A stretch of 64,000 bases of DNA, from contig MU001693.1 of the NCBI GenBank assembly GCA_010093515.1, positions 67,009-131,008 of the forward strand. Reading direction: 5' to 3'. A program made the position numbers and the translations under genes. The notes beneath the pieces are model-generated. The model worked only from the letters and a program-made list of their open reading frames with translations, was not told the origin of the DNA and did not search any database. Shown here piece by piece: positions 35,401 through 46,700 of the stretch. Position 1 is the first letter of the stretch. Every line of letters begins with the position of its first letter. The stretch is from Lineolata rhizophorae. Taxonomy: Eukaryota; Ascomycota; Dothideomycetes; Lineolatales; Lineolataceae.

Positions 35401-37761
35401 AGCGTCCCGGAGAAGCGCGCCGCGCTCACGGCCGCGGCGCTGGCTCCCCACGAGGAAGAAGAGAGCAGTAGCGAGGATGGCAGTAGTATCTACAGCGATG
35501 CTGAGGACCACTTCGACGACGAGCCGGCAAACTTCGCTTCCCTAGATGCTATCATTGAGAGCCCCATGCTTCCCCCCACGGCGCCTAAAGCCGCCACCGG
35601 CGTAGCCACGCCACCTGACAGCCCGTCTACGAAACTCGGGCCCGGCACGGCCGAAGAGGCGTCGCCGCGGGACACCCAGGCCAAGAATGGGGACTGGGAC
35701 GAGGCGAAGGCGTATTGGAGCGGGTTGACGGAGCAGAGGAAGAGGGAGATAGAGGAGGAGGCGAAGAGACATGCGCGGGAGATTGCCGCGGCGCAGCCGA
35801 AGGAGGAGAAGCCGAAGCCGAAGCCGAAGACGAAGAAGAAAAAGAAGGCGGTTAAGCCGGTGGCTGCTCCGGCCACGGCTCCCGCCGTGGCTGCAGTCGC
35901 GGCTCCGGCTCCTAGCACGACGCCTGAGAAGCCGGAGTCGACGGCGCCGGCGCCTAAGCAGCAGCGCAAGAAGAAGCAGCAGACTGCGAAACCCGCAGGT
36001 TTGCAGCAGAGCAGGCACGCTGTCCCGGAGCACACAACCGCACCGCCGGCCCCGCGTATGCGGAAGAGCATGCGGGACAAGGACGCCCTTCCGCAACGTC
36101 AGGAGGAGCCCCAACCGCGCGCCGCTGATCCGGTACCGAAAATGCGGACCTCGATGCGAGATAGACAGCCAAAGCTGCAGCAGCAACGACCCACGTCTCC
36201 GCAGCAGCACTCTAGCGGCGCCCACCTACGCAAGTCGATGCGGCCGAGCACTGCGGACGATGCTCAACAGCACCAGCGACAACGACCCCGCGGACTCTTG
36301 ACCTCGCGCCACAGCGACGACGGCGTCTCGGGACCCCGCGAGCCCCGCGGCGCGCTCCAGAAGAGAAACATACCCGCCGTGCCGCCACTACAGGCGCCTG
36401 CCGGCCCACCCACCACGTCCCAACAAGCCCGACCCGCGACGTCGGGCGCCGCGCCCGCCTCCGCGGCCGAGAGGAAACGTTTCTCGGCCATGGCGGCGCT
36501 CGGCGGCGCCCCTGCCCTCCACCCGGATGGCAACGATTCAGACGCCTCTGAGAGCAGCTTCCGCCGCGAGCGCCGCCGTCGTCGCCGCACGGCCGACGCG
36601 TCCGCCCCCATCTCGATGCGCCGCACCATGCGCGGTGGCCCGCAGCCGCAGTCTCCGAGCGGCGCGGCATCGCGCGGGCGTGACGTGTCGCCGCAGCGAG
36701 GGGAAGCGAGAGGCGCGAGGCGCTTCAGCATTCGCTCGCTGTCGCCAGCCGGGTCTGCCACAAGCATGCCTGGCGGCGGTGGGCGAATGCGTACATCCTT
36801 GCGGACGAGCGTCGATTCGGGCGGGAGTCCCAAGCGGACGTTCCCTGGTTTCGGCGGCATCAAGAAGAAGGCCGGCGCTGCGACGTCGGGAGGAGGGGCC
36901 AAGAAGGGCGCCGCCGGAGTCGGGGCAAAGTTCAAGTCGCGGTTCGCGGACTCGAGCGATGAGGATGAGGACGAGGGCGGGAGGCCGGGTGAGAGAGCCG
37001 TCTTCAGAAGCCGCTTCGCAGCCGACTCGGACGAGGAGGATGATGCTGCGTCGCAGGGCCCGTCGTCGTGGGCGATGCCAAAGGACCTCACGCCCGTCCG
37101 GGGCATACCCAGACGAAGCGGCGTCGAGGACGGCGAGAGCACGGACCTCGAAGAGGAGGATGAGGACGATGATGAGGAGTCGGGCGTGGACGACGAGACG
37201 CGGCCCAACGCGCAGGCGAAAGCGAAAAAGGGTTTGAATGGCAGCATCCACGCGGCGGGCGCGGCCATGCTCGCTAACGGGCGGCGCAAAGAGGAGGAGG
37301 ACGACAAAGCGAAGCGCGAGCAAGCCGCCTCGCCTTCGCCAGCGGGGCACGAGCACAAGAAGAAACGGAGAGGTTTCTTCGGCCTAGGCAAGAAGAAGAA
37401 CAAGGGGGAGGCGCCAGCTGCTGCCCCGGACGAGACGGCCTCGGCCGAGCCCGCCGCCGCGGACCGGACGCGGAGCCCGCGAGGCGAATCCGAGCCGCCC
37501 TCGGGGCCCGCGCGCGGCTTGTCCGACTCGTGGGCGTCGGGGGGTGCGGCGCAGCGGCAGCAGCGGCCCTCCGGGCTGCTGCGGAGAGGCACGTCGGGGA
37601 CGCTGGAGACGGTGGGGACGGCGGAGACGGTGGGGACGGCGCCGGCGGCGATGGGTGGCGGCGAGGAGGCGGGAGAGGGCGGGAAGAAGGTTATTGTGGA
37701 TAGGAGGGGGAAGAAGAAGAAGTTTCAGGGGTTGAGGCGGGTGTTTGGGCTGGTGGATTGA
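32448..37761 (+). CDS. Very large, charged, disordered protein with repeated basic MRxSMR motifs (1735 aa)
   Basis: Exon 1 is 32448-32480 (MFSRRRRASNP). A 106 nt GTACGT..CGCAG intron follows, then one exon 32587-37761. The conserved-looking N-terminus HLAQQPPTPSAALAASQAFL is followed by Ser/Ala/Pro-rich and acidic segments (DDDDLDELMKPRPTLPSFG), Glu/Asp-rich blocks with EPEP repeats, and a Lys/Ala-rich block. A basic motif [ML]R[KTR][ST][ML]R occurs at about residues 1169, 1197, 1225, 1355 and 1412. A pair F[KR]SRFA..SDE[ED] sits near 1460 and 1484. The C-terminus is Lys-rich and ends KKKFQGLRRVFGLVD. There is no signal peptide, membrane span or enzyme motif. It resembles large fungal scaffold proteins annotated only as hypothetical; a cortical or cytoskeletal adaptor role is conceivable but unproven. 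Long antisense frames (33037-34173, 36264-37592) are shadows. Confidence 0.85.
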
Positions 37762-38310
37762 GTTCGGGTTGTGGGCATTGGTCCCCAAGGGGGGTGGGTG
37801 AAGGTGGTTTGCTGTCGGGACTCTCATTGATGGGGGTTTTCTTTGCGGTTTTTAGGTTTTGCACTTTTCTAATTGACTGGCGGAGGGGCCGGCCAAGTAA
37901 TCGGGTTTTCTATTTTGTTTTCAATTTGATGCCGTGCGGCAAGCTGTCAGGCCTGTTGGTCCCTTTCTTGTACGAAGCCTTTTTTTTTTTCTTTTGCCTT
38001 GCCTGTTTAGTCTGTCATGGGTCGAGCGAGCAACTATATGTGTGCGTGTTTGAGTGATACACCCTCTTTTCCCGATGTCTTGACTTGCTTGTTCTCATTC
38101 ACGAGTCTGAACTGCTCTTTTCTTTGGCATGGGTGATGATGCATTGGCGGACTCTCTTCTAGTCTAGAAAGGAGAGGCACTCCCCGTCTATTGGACTAGC
38201 TGGCATATAGGCACATGATACCTGGCGTCGGACATTCGCTTGGCTCTTTTTCGCTTTGTTCTAAGATTCCCACTCCGATTTATTCCTTGTTTTTTCTTTG
38301 TTTTCCCTTT

Positions 38311-38372
<62 letters not shown>

Positions 38373-39270
38373 CCTAGGGCTTTCAGCGAACGGACATATG
38401 ACTATTGTCGGGGATATACAAAAGGGAACAAAGGATCATGCTTTTTGTTCATTGAGCAGCGGAGCGAGCGAGCAATATACTTTTGTTTCTTCTCATTGAG
38501 GCCAGTCGCCCGGCTAGTTAAGTTGGGCGAATAATAGGTTGGGAGGAGATACCTGCGTGGGTACATAAATTCTAATGGCCAAGTTGTTTACTTTGTTATA
38601 TTGATATAGAACAAGTCTAGAGTTGTAGGCTGTGAGTGTGAAGTGGACTGTGAGCCTGCCACCGATGGAATATGAAACCGTTCCGAGCAATTGAACTCAG
38701 CACACAGTGTGTCGAGTGTTTAGACTCCGTTGCAGTGGGAGGCTATCCGTTGGCGTTCGCACCTAAATGATGCAGCAACCCTCAGCCTCGCCACTAGAAT
38801 CTAACGAATAGGGATGCTAGAGATTCTTCGATCACCCGAAACCGTACTCCGTAAGGATTTGAAAACTTCATTTAATCCTCGTTCAATCCTTAGCTTTTAA
38901 CTGGTTGTTTACACATATTCGAGCTGAAACATCCGGGAGCTAGAAGTCAGATCAGATAAACAAAAGCAAAGAGAAGAGAGGACGTCGGAAGGAGGAAAGG
39001 AACAACTTTAACCGGCTCCGGTCCGAGGCCGCAACCAAGCGAGATGATTGGCGCTTGGCGCCGCTAGCATCCCCACCGTGACGGAGGAACAACCACCACC
39101 GGGCGCCCGGCCTCCTCCCGTCGTCTGGTGTCACCGTCTCGTCCTCCCCCGCCCAGCGGCACAACGCCTGCATCCACCGGCGCATCACCCCTTTCATCTA
39201 CGCCGATCGCACCGGCCGGCTCCTCTCGCTCCCGTCTCGACCGCGCCGACCCCGCGCGGCAAGCAGCGCA
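37762..39270. other. Intergenic with a 60-nt T homopolymer
   Basis: T-rich 3' flank to about 38.3 kb, then the T60 run (listed separately), then about 550 bp of AT-richer DNA without a gene, then the leader of the next gene. That leader contains a short uORF (39044-39067, MIGAWRR). Confidence 0.55.
38313..38372. repeat. Poly-T run of 60
   Basis: Uninterrupted T from 38313 to 38372. On the minus strand it is an A60 run, as at the end of a retroposed RNA copy. No flanking target duplication could be found by eye. Confidence 0.95.
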
Positions 39271-40877
39271 ATGGCCGGCATCGTGCAGGGCCTCTTCGGA
39301 GGCGGTTCTACCGCCTCGCCAGCGCCGTCGGCCGGCGACGCAGGTACGTACGCAGGTCGCCGTGCGCGCACTTCCTCCAGAGTCAATTGGCGCTCTCCCT
39401 GCTCCCGTTCCACAGAGCCCGCCATTCTAACCGCGCGCCCCGCGTCACAGACTTCGCCGACTTCGCCGGCGCGCCCGACCCGTCGCCGGCGTCCGTCTCG
39501 CCCGCCTCGGCCGCGAGCCCCTTCGACGCGCCGCCCGGCGACCCTACCGGCGCGGCCGCCGGCCCGGCCGTGCCCTACACCAAGTGGTACCGGGTGTGGG
39601 AGCGCACGAAGCCGTCCGACTTCTACCAGGAGATGTTCGTGATGCCGTTCATCCTGATGCTGGCGCTGGTGCACGTGTGGGGGGCGCGCAAGAACCGGCG
39701 CAAGGCGCGCGAGTGGATGGCGGCGCACGGGCCGGTGCTGGAGGCGGAGTTCGCGCGCGTGGGCTACGGCGGCGACAGGAAGATGCCGAGCGCGGAGAGC
39801 GTCGAGGGGGCCGGCTTGCTGCAGGCCAGCGACGACCCGGCGCTCGACATCCCCGTCGAGCTGCTCAAGGAGAAGGGCCCCAACGAGTTCACGACGTACG
39901 CGACGGGCCGCCAGAATGTCGCCTTTGTCGATGTCAAGCTCACGCTCGCCAAGCGGTACAACCCCTTCATGCGCTACATGGAGGCGGCCATGGGCTTCAT
40001 CTTCGAGAGTCTGCCCGTCGTGGTGGAGCGCATGGAAGCGACGGCGTACGCCTTCGACGGGCGCGAGGCCAAGCTGGTGCCGACGCCACCGGGCAGCGAG
40101 GACGCGGCCGAGCGCCGCAAGGGCCTGCCATCGTCGGCCCTTGACGGCTTCGTCTGGGCCGTCGTCCACAAGGACCTCATGAAGCAGCTGCGCGACGACC
40201 GCTACGACCTCTCCCTGACGAGCACCAAGGACCACCCCAAGCTGCCCGCCTGGGCCAGCGTCATGACCGAGGGCGGCGAGATCACCGACGCCATGCTGAC
40301 GCCCGAGCTCATCTCGGCCATCGAGTCGGCCGGCGAGGCCCTCGAGGCCTACATCATCTCGGACCAGCCCCTCGACAAGCCGCAAAAGTGAGTCTCCCCT
40401 TCGCCTCCTCTGTTTTTTTTTTGTTTTTTTTTTCTAAAAAAAAAAATTATCTCCCCGCTTGCCCCCCCCAAGACAAAAGCTAAACCCTCGCCCGCCCGCA
40501 GGCTCGACGACCTCATCCCCCGCAAGCGCATCTCCCTCTCCCTCAAGCTCCCTTCGTCCCCCTCCGACTACGCCGCCACACTCCCGCTCTTCCGCCACTT
40601 GCTGCGCGCGGCCGACCACCTCGTGGGCGCGGGGCGGTTCCGGCCCGAGGCGCTGCGGCGCGCGCGCGCGACGCGCGAGGACGAGGCGCGCAAGATCCGG
40701 CGCGCCGGCGAGGACGAGCGCGCCGAGGAGCGCAAGCTCAAGGCCGACCGCGACAAGAAGGAGCGCCGCGACGCCGCGCTCAAGAACATGGGCGCCGACG
40801 AGCAGAGGAAGTACCTGGAGAAGGAGCGCGAGAAGGAGATGCGGAAGAGTCAGAAGAGGAAGACGGTTAAGGGGTGA
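39271..40877 (+). CDS. CCDC47-like ER membrane protein (DUF1682)
   Basis: Fungal homologue of CCDC47, which in animals is a Ca2+-binding ER protein of the PAT complex that helps insert multipass membrane proteins. Exons are 39271-39343, 39451-40387 and 40502-40877, joined in frame to 461 aa, close to human CCDC47 (483). The N-terminus MAGIVQGLFGG is followed by an Asp/Pro/Ser-rich lumenal-type segment (DFADFAGAPDPSPA). One membrane span, FVMPFILMLALVHVWG, lies at about 85-100. The DUF1682 body comes next (NPFMRYMEAAMGFIFESLPV and DGFVWAVVHKDLMKQLRDDR). A highly charged helical C-terminus (REKEMRKSQKRKTVKG) resembles the ribosome-contacting coiled coil of the family. Orthologues occur in many filamentous fungi and not in budding yeast. 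Convergent with the catalase gene. Confidence 0.9.
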
Positions 40878-41272
40878 TGGGGACAGAAGTCGGGTTGGCT
40901 GCGAGGTAATATGTTATCGGCTGGTTAGGATGGACATGAAGGAGAAGGCCGAAATGGTACATATGCACGGGACGGCAGGTTTCAAAAAAAAAAAAAAAAG
41001 GCTAAATAGTGTGCAATGTATAGTCGGCCGGGGAAAAGAACTCTGTAAGATTTGCGCTTTCTACCTTTCGAGAGAGCTAATGATTACCGTTTTATAAAGG
41101 GCTTCACTCTACAAGTAGTGCACATGTCGCCATCATCAACTCAAAGCCCTCGACGCAGCGTTACAGAGATACACCCAGTCGAAGAGAAAACAAGGCTCAC
41201 ACTTGTGTTAATTAATTAGCAACTCGCAACTCAACCCGACTGCGAGAACAGACTCCAGCCACGCCACTCCAC
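40878..41272. other. Convergent spacer, CCDC47-like / catalase
   Basis: 395 bp shared 3' flank with a run of 16 A at 40984-40999. No gene. Confidence 0.6.
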
Positions 41273-43690
41273 TCAGTATCCCGGATCAATCTCAAACCGA
41301 TCCAGATGCTTGAACGTCCTCAAGCCCTCCTTGACCCCTTCCACAAACCCTCCATCCACCACATCCCCCACCACCACGCCCGCCCTGCCCTCCTCAATCC
41401 CCACCTCGCCCAGCGCTGCCCGCGCGCTCCCCACCGCCCCTACCGTCTTCCCGAAGTGGAACGCCTTCTGCAAGACGTCGCGCGGCCGCCCCGCCGGGAA
41501 CAGCGCCGAGGGCGCCGCGTCGGCCGCTACCAGGTGCTCCGCGCCCGGCGCCACGACCACGGCGTCGAACTTAGTCGCGTCGGCGGCCAGGTAGGGCATG
41601 TCGGCACCGCCGAAAAGGTCCTCGGCGACGACGATGAGCTGGACGCCGTCGGCGACGAGGGCGTCTTTGAGCGCCGACGCTGTAGCAGCGGCGTCGCCAG
41701 TTCCATTGCTAGATCCCGCCGACGACGTCGACGTCAGCAACGCCACCTTGAGGAAGTCGAGCCGCGCGAGCGGCCTGTTGAAGACGGAGACGAAGTCAGT
41801 CCTGTTGTCGTGGTAAAATTGGGGCTCCGGGGCGGGCGGCTCGATGCCGAAGGCGGCGCCGACGCGCGCGGCGAGCTCGTGGCTGACGCGGTTGAGCTGG
41901 ACGACGGCGTTGGTGCGCACGACGTGGCTCGTGACGCCGCTGAGATCGGAGCGCATCCCGTCCACCAGACTCTGCTGCTCGGCAGGCAGCAGCGAGTTGA
42001 AGAAGAGGCGCGGCTGCGACCACACGTCGGCGAAGGTGGGCGAGTCGGCGCGGATCAGCGTCGTGCCTGTTCTGCGCGAGGGCGCCGTTAGGAAGCCTTT
42101 GCCGATGCCCGGGCTCTCGTCGGCTTGGACGGGGTTGGCATCTGGGTTAAGAGCTTGAGGCGTGTAGGCGCCGGCATTGAGTGGGATGAACATCTGACCT
42201 GCCGTGATGGTTAGCATTGTGTTAGCAGGCCGCTGGTGCCAGTTTTCAGATGGGTAAATACGCACCAAATCCGTCCCTATTGTTGTTGTTGACGGACACG
42301 ACTGGGCGGTTGATGGGCAGCTGCTCAAAGTTTGGCCCACCGTTTCGCGACAGCGCCGTATCCATATACGAGAACAGACGGCCCTGCAGCAACGGGTCCT
42401 CCGTAAAGTCGATGCCCCGCACCACGTGGCCCGGTTGGAAGGCCACCTGCTCCGTCTCCGCGAAGAAGTTGATCGGGTTCCTGTTCAACGTCATCTTGCC
42501 TAGCGGTGTCACTGGCACGAGCTCCTCGGGCACGAGCTTGGTCGGGTCGAAGAGATCGAAGCCGAAGCGCAGTTCGTCGGACTCTTCCATAATTTGAACG
42601 CCGAGCTAGAAAGAGAGAATGTGTCAACGTTTCCAGAAGAGAGCATGAGTAGGGCGGTCAGCATTATTTACCTCCCATTCCGGGAAGAATCCATTCGCAA
42701 TAGCATCGAACAGGTCTTGGCGATGGAAGTCGGCATTCGTTCCCGACACGATGGTGGCTTCGTCGCCAAACAAGCTGGCTTTCCCCTGTAATGACTTCCA
42801 GTGGAACTTGACAAGCTTGGATTGCCCCTCGTTATTCACGAACCGGAAGGTGTGGACGCCAAAGCCGTCCATGAAGCGGTACCCTCTCGGTGTGCCGTGC
42901 GGACTCATGGCCCAGAAGAGCGTGTGAAGAGCGCTCGGCTGTTGGCTGAAGAAGTCCCATGCGGTGTTATGCCCTGTGGCAGCCGTCGGGATTTCGCTGT
43001 CGGGCTCCATTTTGACGCTGTGGATAAGGTCTGGAAACCTAATAGCGTCTTGAATGAAGAAAACAGGGATGTTGTTTCCCACGATATCTACGGTTCGTGT
43101 GAGTACGCGCTCGCTTTTCGACCAAGCCCCTTTTCTCACTAACCAAAGTTACCCTCTTGCGTGTAGAACTTGGCGGCAAAGCCGTGCACATCTCGAGCCG
43201 TATCCGCCGAACCCCTCGGCCCAGCCACAGTCGAAAAGCGCACAAACATAGGCGTCGTCTTGCCCTCGGCGCCAAGGAAGTCGGCAGCCGTGATATTAGA
43301 CCAGTCGCCGTACGAAACGAACTCGCCGTGGGCTCCCGAGCCCCTGGCGTGCACGACGCGCTCCGGCACGCGTTCATGATCGAAGCGCTGGATCTTGTTG
43401 CGGAAGACGAAGTCCTCGAGCAGCGTGGGGCCGCGCTCGCCGGCGCGCAGGCTGCTCTGGTCCGCGATGGGGCTACCCCAGTCGCTTGTCATTAGCCGGC
43501 CGGCGTCGTCGACGACATAGTCGTCGAGTAGGAACTCGCCGTCCGGCTGGCGTCGGTGATGGGCCTGGGCGTGCTGGGCTGCGGGTGGCACGACGCCTCC
43601 CGAAAGGGCGCCTTCCATGAATGGACACGCCGCGGAAGCGGCGCTACCCGCGAGCAGACCAAGAACGAAGACGAGCTTAGTGAGAGCCAT
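41273..43690 (-). CDS. Secreted large-subunit catalase
   Basis: Heme enzyme that decomposes H2O2, of the large-subunit clade with a C-terminal flavodoxin/GATase1-like domain (Cat-1, Cat-3, CatB type). Exons (minus) are 43690-43144, 43087-42672, 42605-42266 and 42198-41273; introns are 56-67 nt; product 742 aa. It has a signal peptide [20 protein letters not shown] and a dibasic HHRR at 44-47 that may be a Kex2 processing site, as in secreted family members. Catalytic His114 sits in [14 protein letters not shown], the Asn pair 187-188 in VGNNIPVFF, and the proximal heme-ligand Tyr401 in RLFSYMDT. The extra C-terminal domain begins near residue 560 ([11 protein letters not shown]). Length and motifs are complete, so it should be active, secreted or wall-bound. 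Confidence 0.96.
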
Positions 43691-43773
43691 GACCCGAGGT
43701 ATAGAGGAGACGTCTATGTTGATTGAGTGGCGGAGGTGGAAGAGAGAGCCGCCGGCCTGGGCAGCTCGAGGAG

Positions 43774-43782
43774 CTTTTAAAG
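43774..43782 (-). promoter_or_regulatory. TATA-like element of the catalase gene
   Basis: On the minus strand GGAGCTTTAAAAGCTCC, itself a near-palindrome, lies about 85-90 nt upstream of the ATG and is followed by a CT-rich, ATG-free leader. Confidence 0.45.
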
Positions 43783-46700
43783 CTCCGTCCAACGCGCCTT
43801 CTTGCTACGGCGCACCCACCTCTTGGCACTTTAGACCCACGGCAACGCCGCCCAATCATCTGGACGCCATTTCCAGTTCTTCACAGGGAAGGCGTATCCA
43901 GGGAGCTGTGGAGCTGTACCGTGGGACCCCGGGCGCCGGGTGTAGACAGCAAATTGCCAAGACGAGTAAGTGTGGGGCGCGAGAGCTCGCCGGGTTCTTG
44001 CCGTTCCTGTAGCACCTTGCGCGGCGTCCCAGCCCGGCTTGCTTGGCGCCTTGCAAGGTGTCGAGTCTGGCGACGGCAGGCTGTCTATGCGGAGGTCATG
44101 GAAGATGCTTCTCTGCTGGTCGACAGTTACCTATCACAGAGCCGCCGCTTGGTGGATAGAGTAGAGCATCTACTTCCGCGCGTAGCTCCCAGTGTCCAAT
44201 TGCAACTCCCTCATTGCCGTGCTAACGCCATTCGACAAGCGCACCGCAGGGCTGGTGTACTGGAGAAGCCGGTATATGTGCCGGCACGATTCGAGGCTAA
44301 AGTGGCACTTCGGGGGCTAGCTCCAGCTCCTTGTCACACGAAGCCGGCATGCCCGGGCGCGTGGCAGCCATTTGTCCGCAGACTGTGCAACCTAACTGAC
44401 TAACCACGCAGTCCATTTATTCTCGTGGCAATATGGATAATGGACCAAGACCGGCGCCGACCAATTGGCCTCGAACGAGATGAAGAGGCGAGAAAATCTA
44501 GACCCGGGGTGTCACTATCACAGGGAAGTCCACACCACCTACTCTCTGGGTTGAGAAGGGCTCGCAGGCCAATAGTCTGATGAATAGTCACGCGAGAGAA
44601 AGTGGAGAAAGTCTTGGGTTCTAGTTAGGTACCTGATTGATGCAAGATCACCTTATACGCCCCTCGTGGTGCAAGTGCTTGAAAATTCTCACACTAGGGA
44701 AGCTTGCTAGAAGTGGATGCGCTACCAAGACATGCCAAGCTCAGTTTCAGCGTCACTTCTGGCCTGATGAGTAGTTCTGGAAGGGTACTCCAGGCCTGTT
44801 GTGCGGTGTACCAGAAGCAAGTGCCCGGATTGGACCGCATTGTCGTCCTTGGCAACAGTGAATTATGCGCCATGGCCCGGAGTCACGTCGCAATCCGGGC
44901 TCTTGATAATATACGCTTATACACTGCGTGATCCACTCTGCATACTAGACGATTGAGCGCTTAGGGGTTTCTCTGAAGCCACGCAGATGCAGATAGACTT
45001 TGCCCTCCATTCAAAAGGGGACCAGCCCGTGCCGAAGGCTGGCGATCAACAAAGACGTTTGCATCTGCTGATGAACTGATTAAACGCGTTTCGCAGAGCC
45101 GATCTACCGGTGCTCACGGCCCATATTATGTATGTGCCTTGCCATCGTGCCGGCCGGAGCTTTGTCTATTTTCAGTGGAGGTCCACATCATGCCAAGGAC
45201 ATTTTGTGCGGTAAGTACCGACAAAACAACGACCCTTCCTTTTCATACAGTTAATCCCAATGTGGCTCTCGACTTTCCGCCCTTATCTTGCACCTGCATT
45301 GTTATTAGCGGTCACTGCTACGGACACTTTTATTAAGGGGATCACCTTTGCCTTGGTGCTATTGGTGGTTTCGAGTGGTGACAGCCAAGGTATTACCCGC
45401 CCTGCATGTCGCTTCAAATACCTGCGAGGCCATTGGGCAGGATCGATAGTATGACAGCCGCCCTTTTGGTTCGAATAAGAATAGCCAAAAGCCAATTAGG
45501 CCAAGGATACACTCGACTACTTCGCGAAGGTCGAGTGCTACATGCAGTTAGTTAGACTCACTCATGTGCGTTGAGATCCAAGCTCCTGACAACTGCGGAC
45601 GGTTCATTTTCATGTACGCTTCCAACTCGCTTTATGCTTCCACCTAGAGTGAATGAATACAAAGTGTCCAGCTTATTTTCTCCGAGGTTTCTGATGTTCA
45701 ATTTTCTCGCTACGGTTCTCATTGCTCTCTGGATGTCACTAGATGGTCCAGTCGCTTGCCCTGACCACAATTATCCAATTATCCTTCTCCGCAGTTGCAC
45801 CTCATCTCCAAAACTTGAGAAAAGGCGAAGAGAAGCAAGATCGCTGATCCCGATATCGGCTTTTGCAGGCCCGCTGTATCAGTTTGAAAATGTTCACAGT
45901 CCACGGCATTTGAAGTTTCTTCGTTGGGAGCAGGGCCAGCCCCTGTACGCGCCAAGAATTCATTTCTTGGCGGTCTAGAAGCTCTGGATTTCAAAGACGA
46001 CCGACCTTCAATCTGAGCTGGACAAACTCCCGAGATACTCGGGAACGAGGAAGTTTGTGACGCAACGTTAGGCTTGGACATATGAGCCCGATTCTAGGCT
46101 TGCGTGGCTGCTTTGTGACCCCGGCAGTAAATGTCGGGCGTTGGGCGGCACTTGGGAAACCGCATGAACACAAATCACATGATCACGTGTCACAGCTCTA
46201 GACCGTGGATTGCGGCTCCTTGTCTGGCGAGAGAACGAACATGGAACTTTCCAGTCACATACGAAACTTAGCACGTCTCTCTGTGCATCCGTCGCGCACG
46301 TCGTCCCCGTCATTTGATACGTCATCAACGAATCACAGTCCCCCAAACTCTCAACCATGCTCTGACATCTCAGCCTTGAATATAACCCACAAGAAATCAA
46401 ACGCCAACAAGCTTTTACTTCTTCGCCTTGCTACCAGCATCAATACGGTCTCTTGCCATTCGAAATATCGACTTGTCACGCCACCCATCATCTAAGAGTG
46501 TTCTTCGTAGATGAGATGATAACTCTCAGGCGCAGTCCGAGCCAGCAATCCAAGCACGCTGTAAAAGTTATGCTCCTAGAGCGTAACATATGTTACCTCG
46601 TCGACAGACTTGAGAACAGCTAGGGGCTTTGTATTACGGGGCTCGTGCGCCGAGCTCACCCATGTTCACTTCATCAAGCTTCGACGCGATTTCCGAGAGA

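Noticed and set aside
33037-37592. Long minus-strand frames opposite the 1735-aa protein
   Set aside because: Mirror frames of a GC-biased exon; no motif, and the sense frame has a sensible start, intron and C-terminus.
39198-40385. 395-codon minus-strand frame
   Set aside because: Exactly antisense to the CCDC47-like gene, Arg/His/Gly/Val-rich, no domain.
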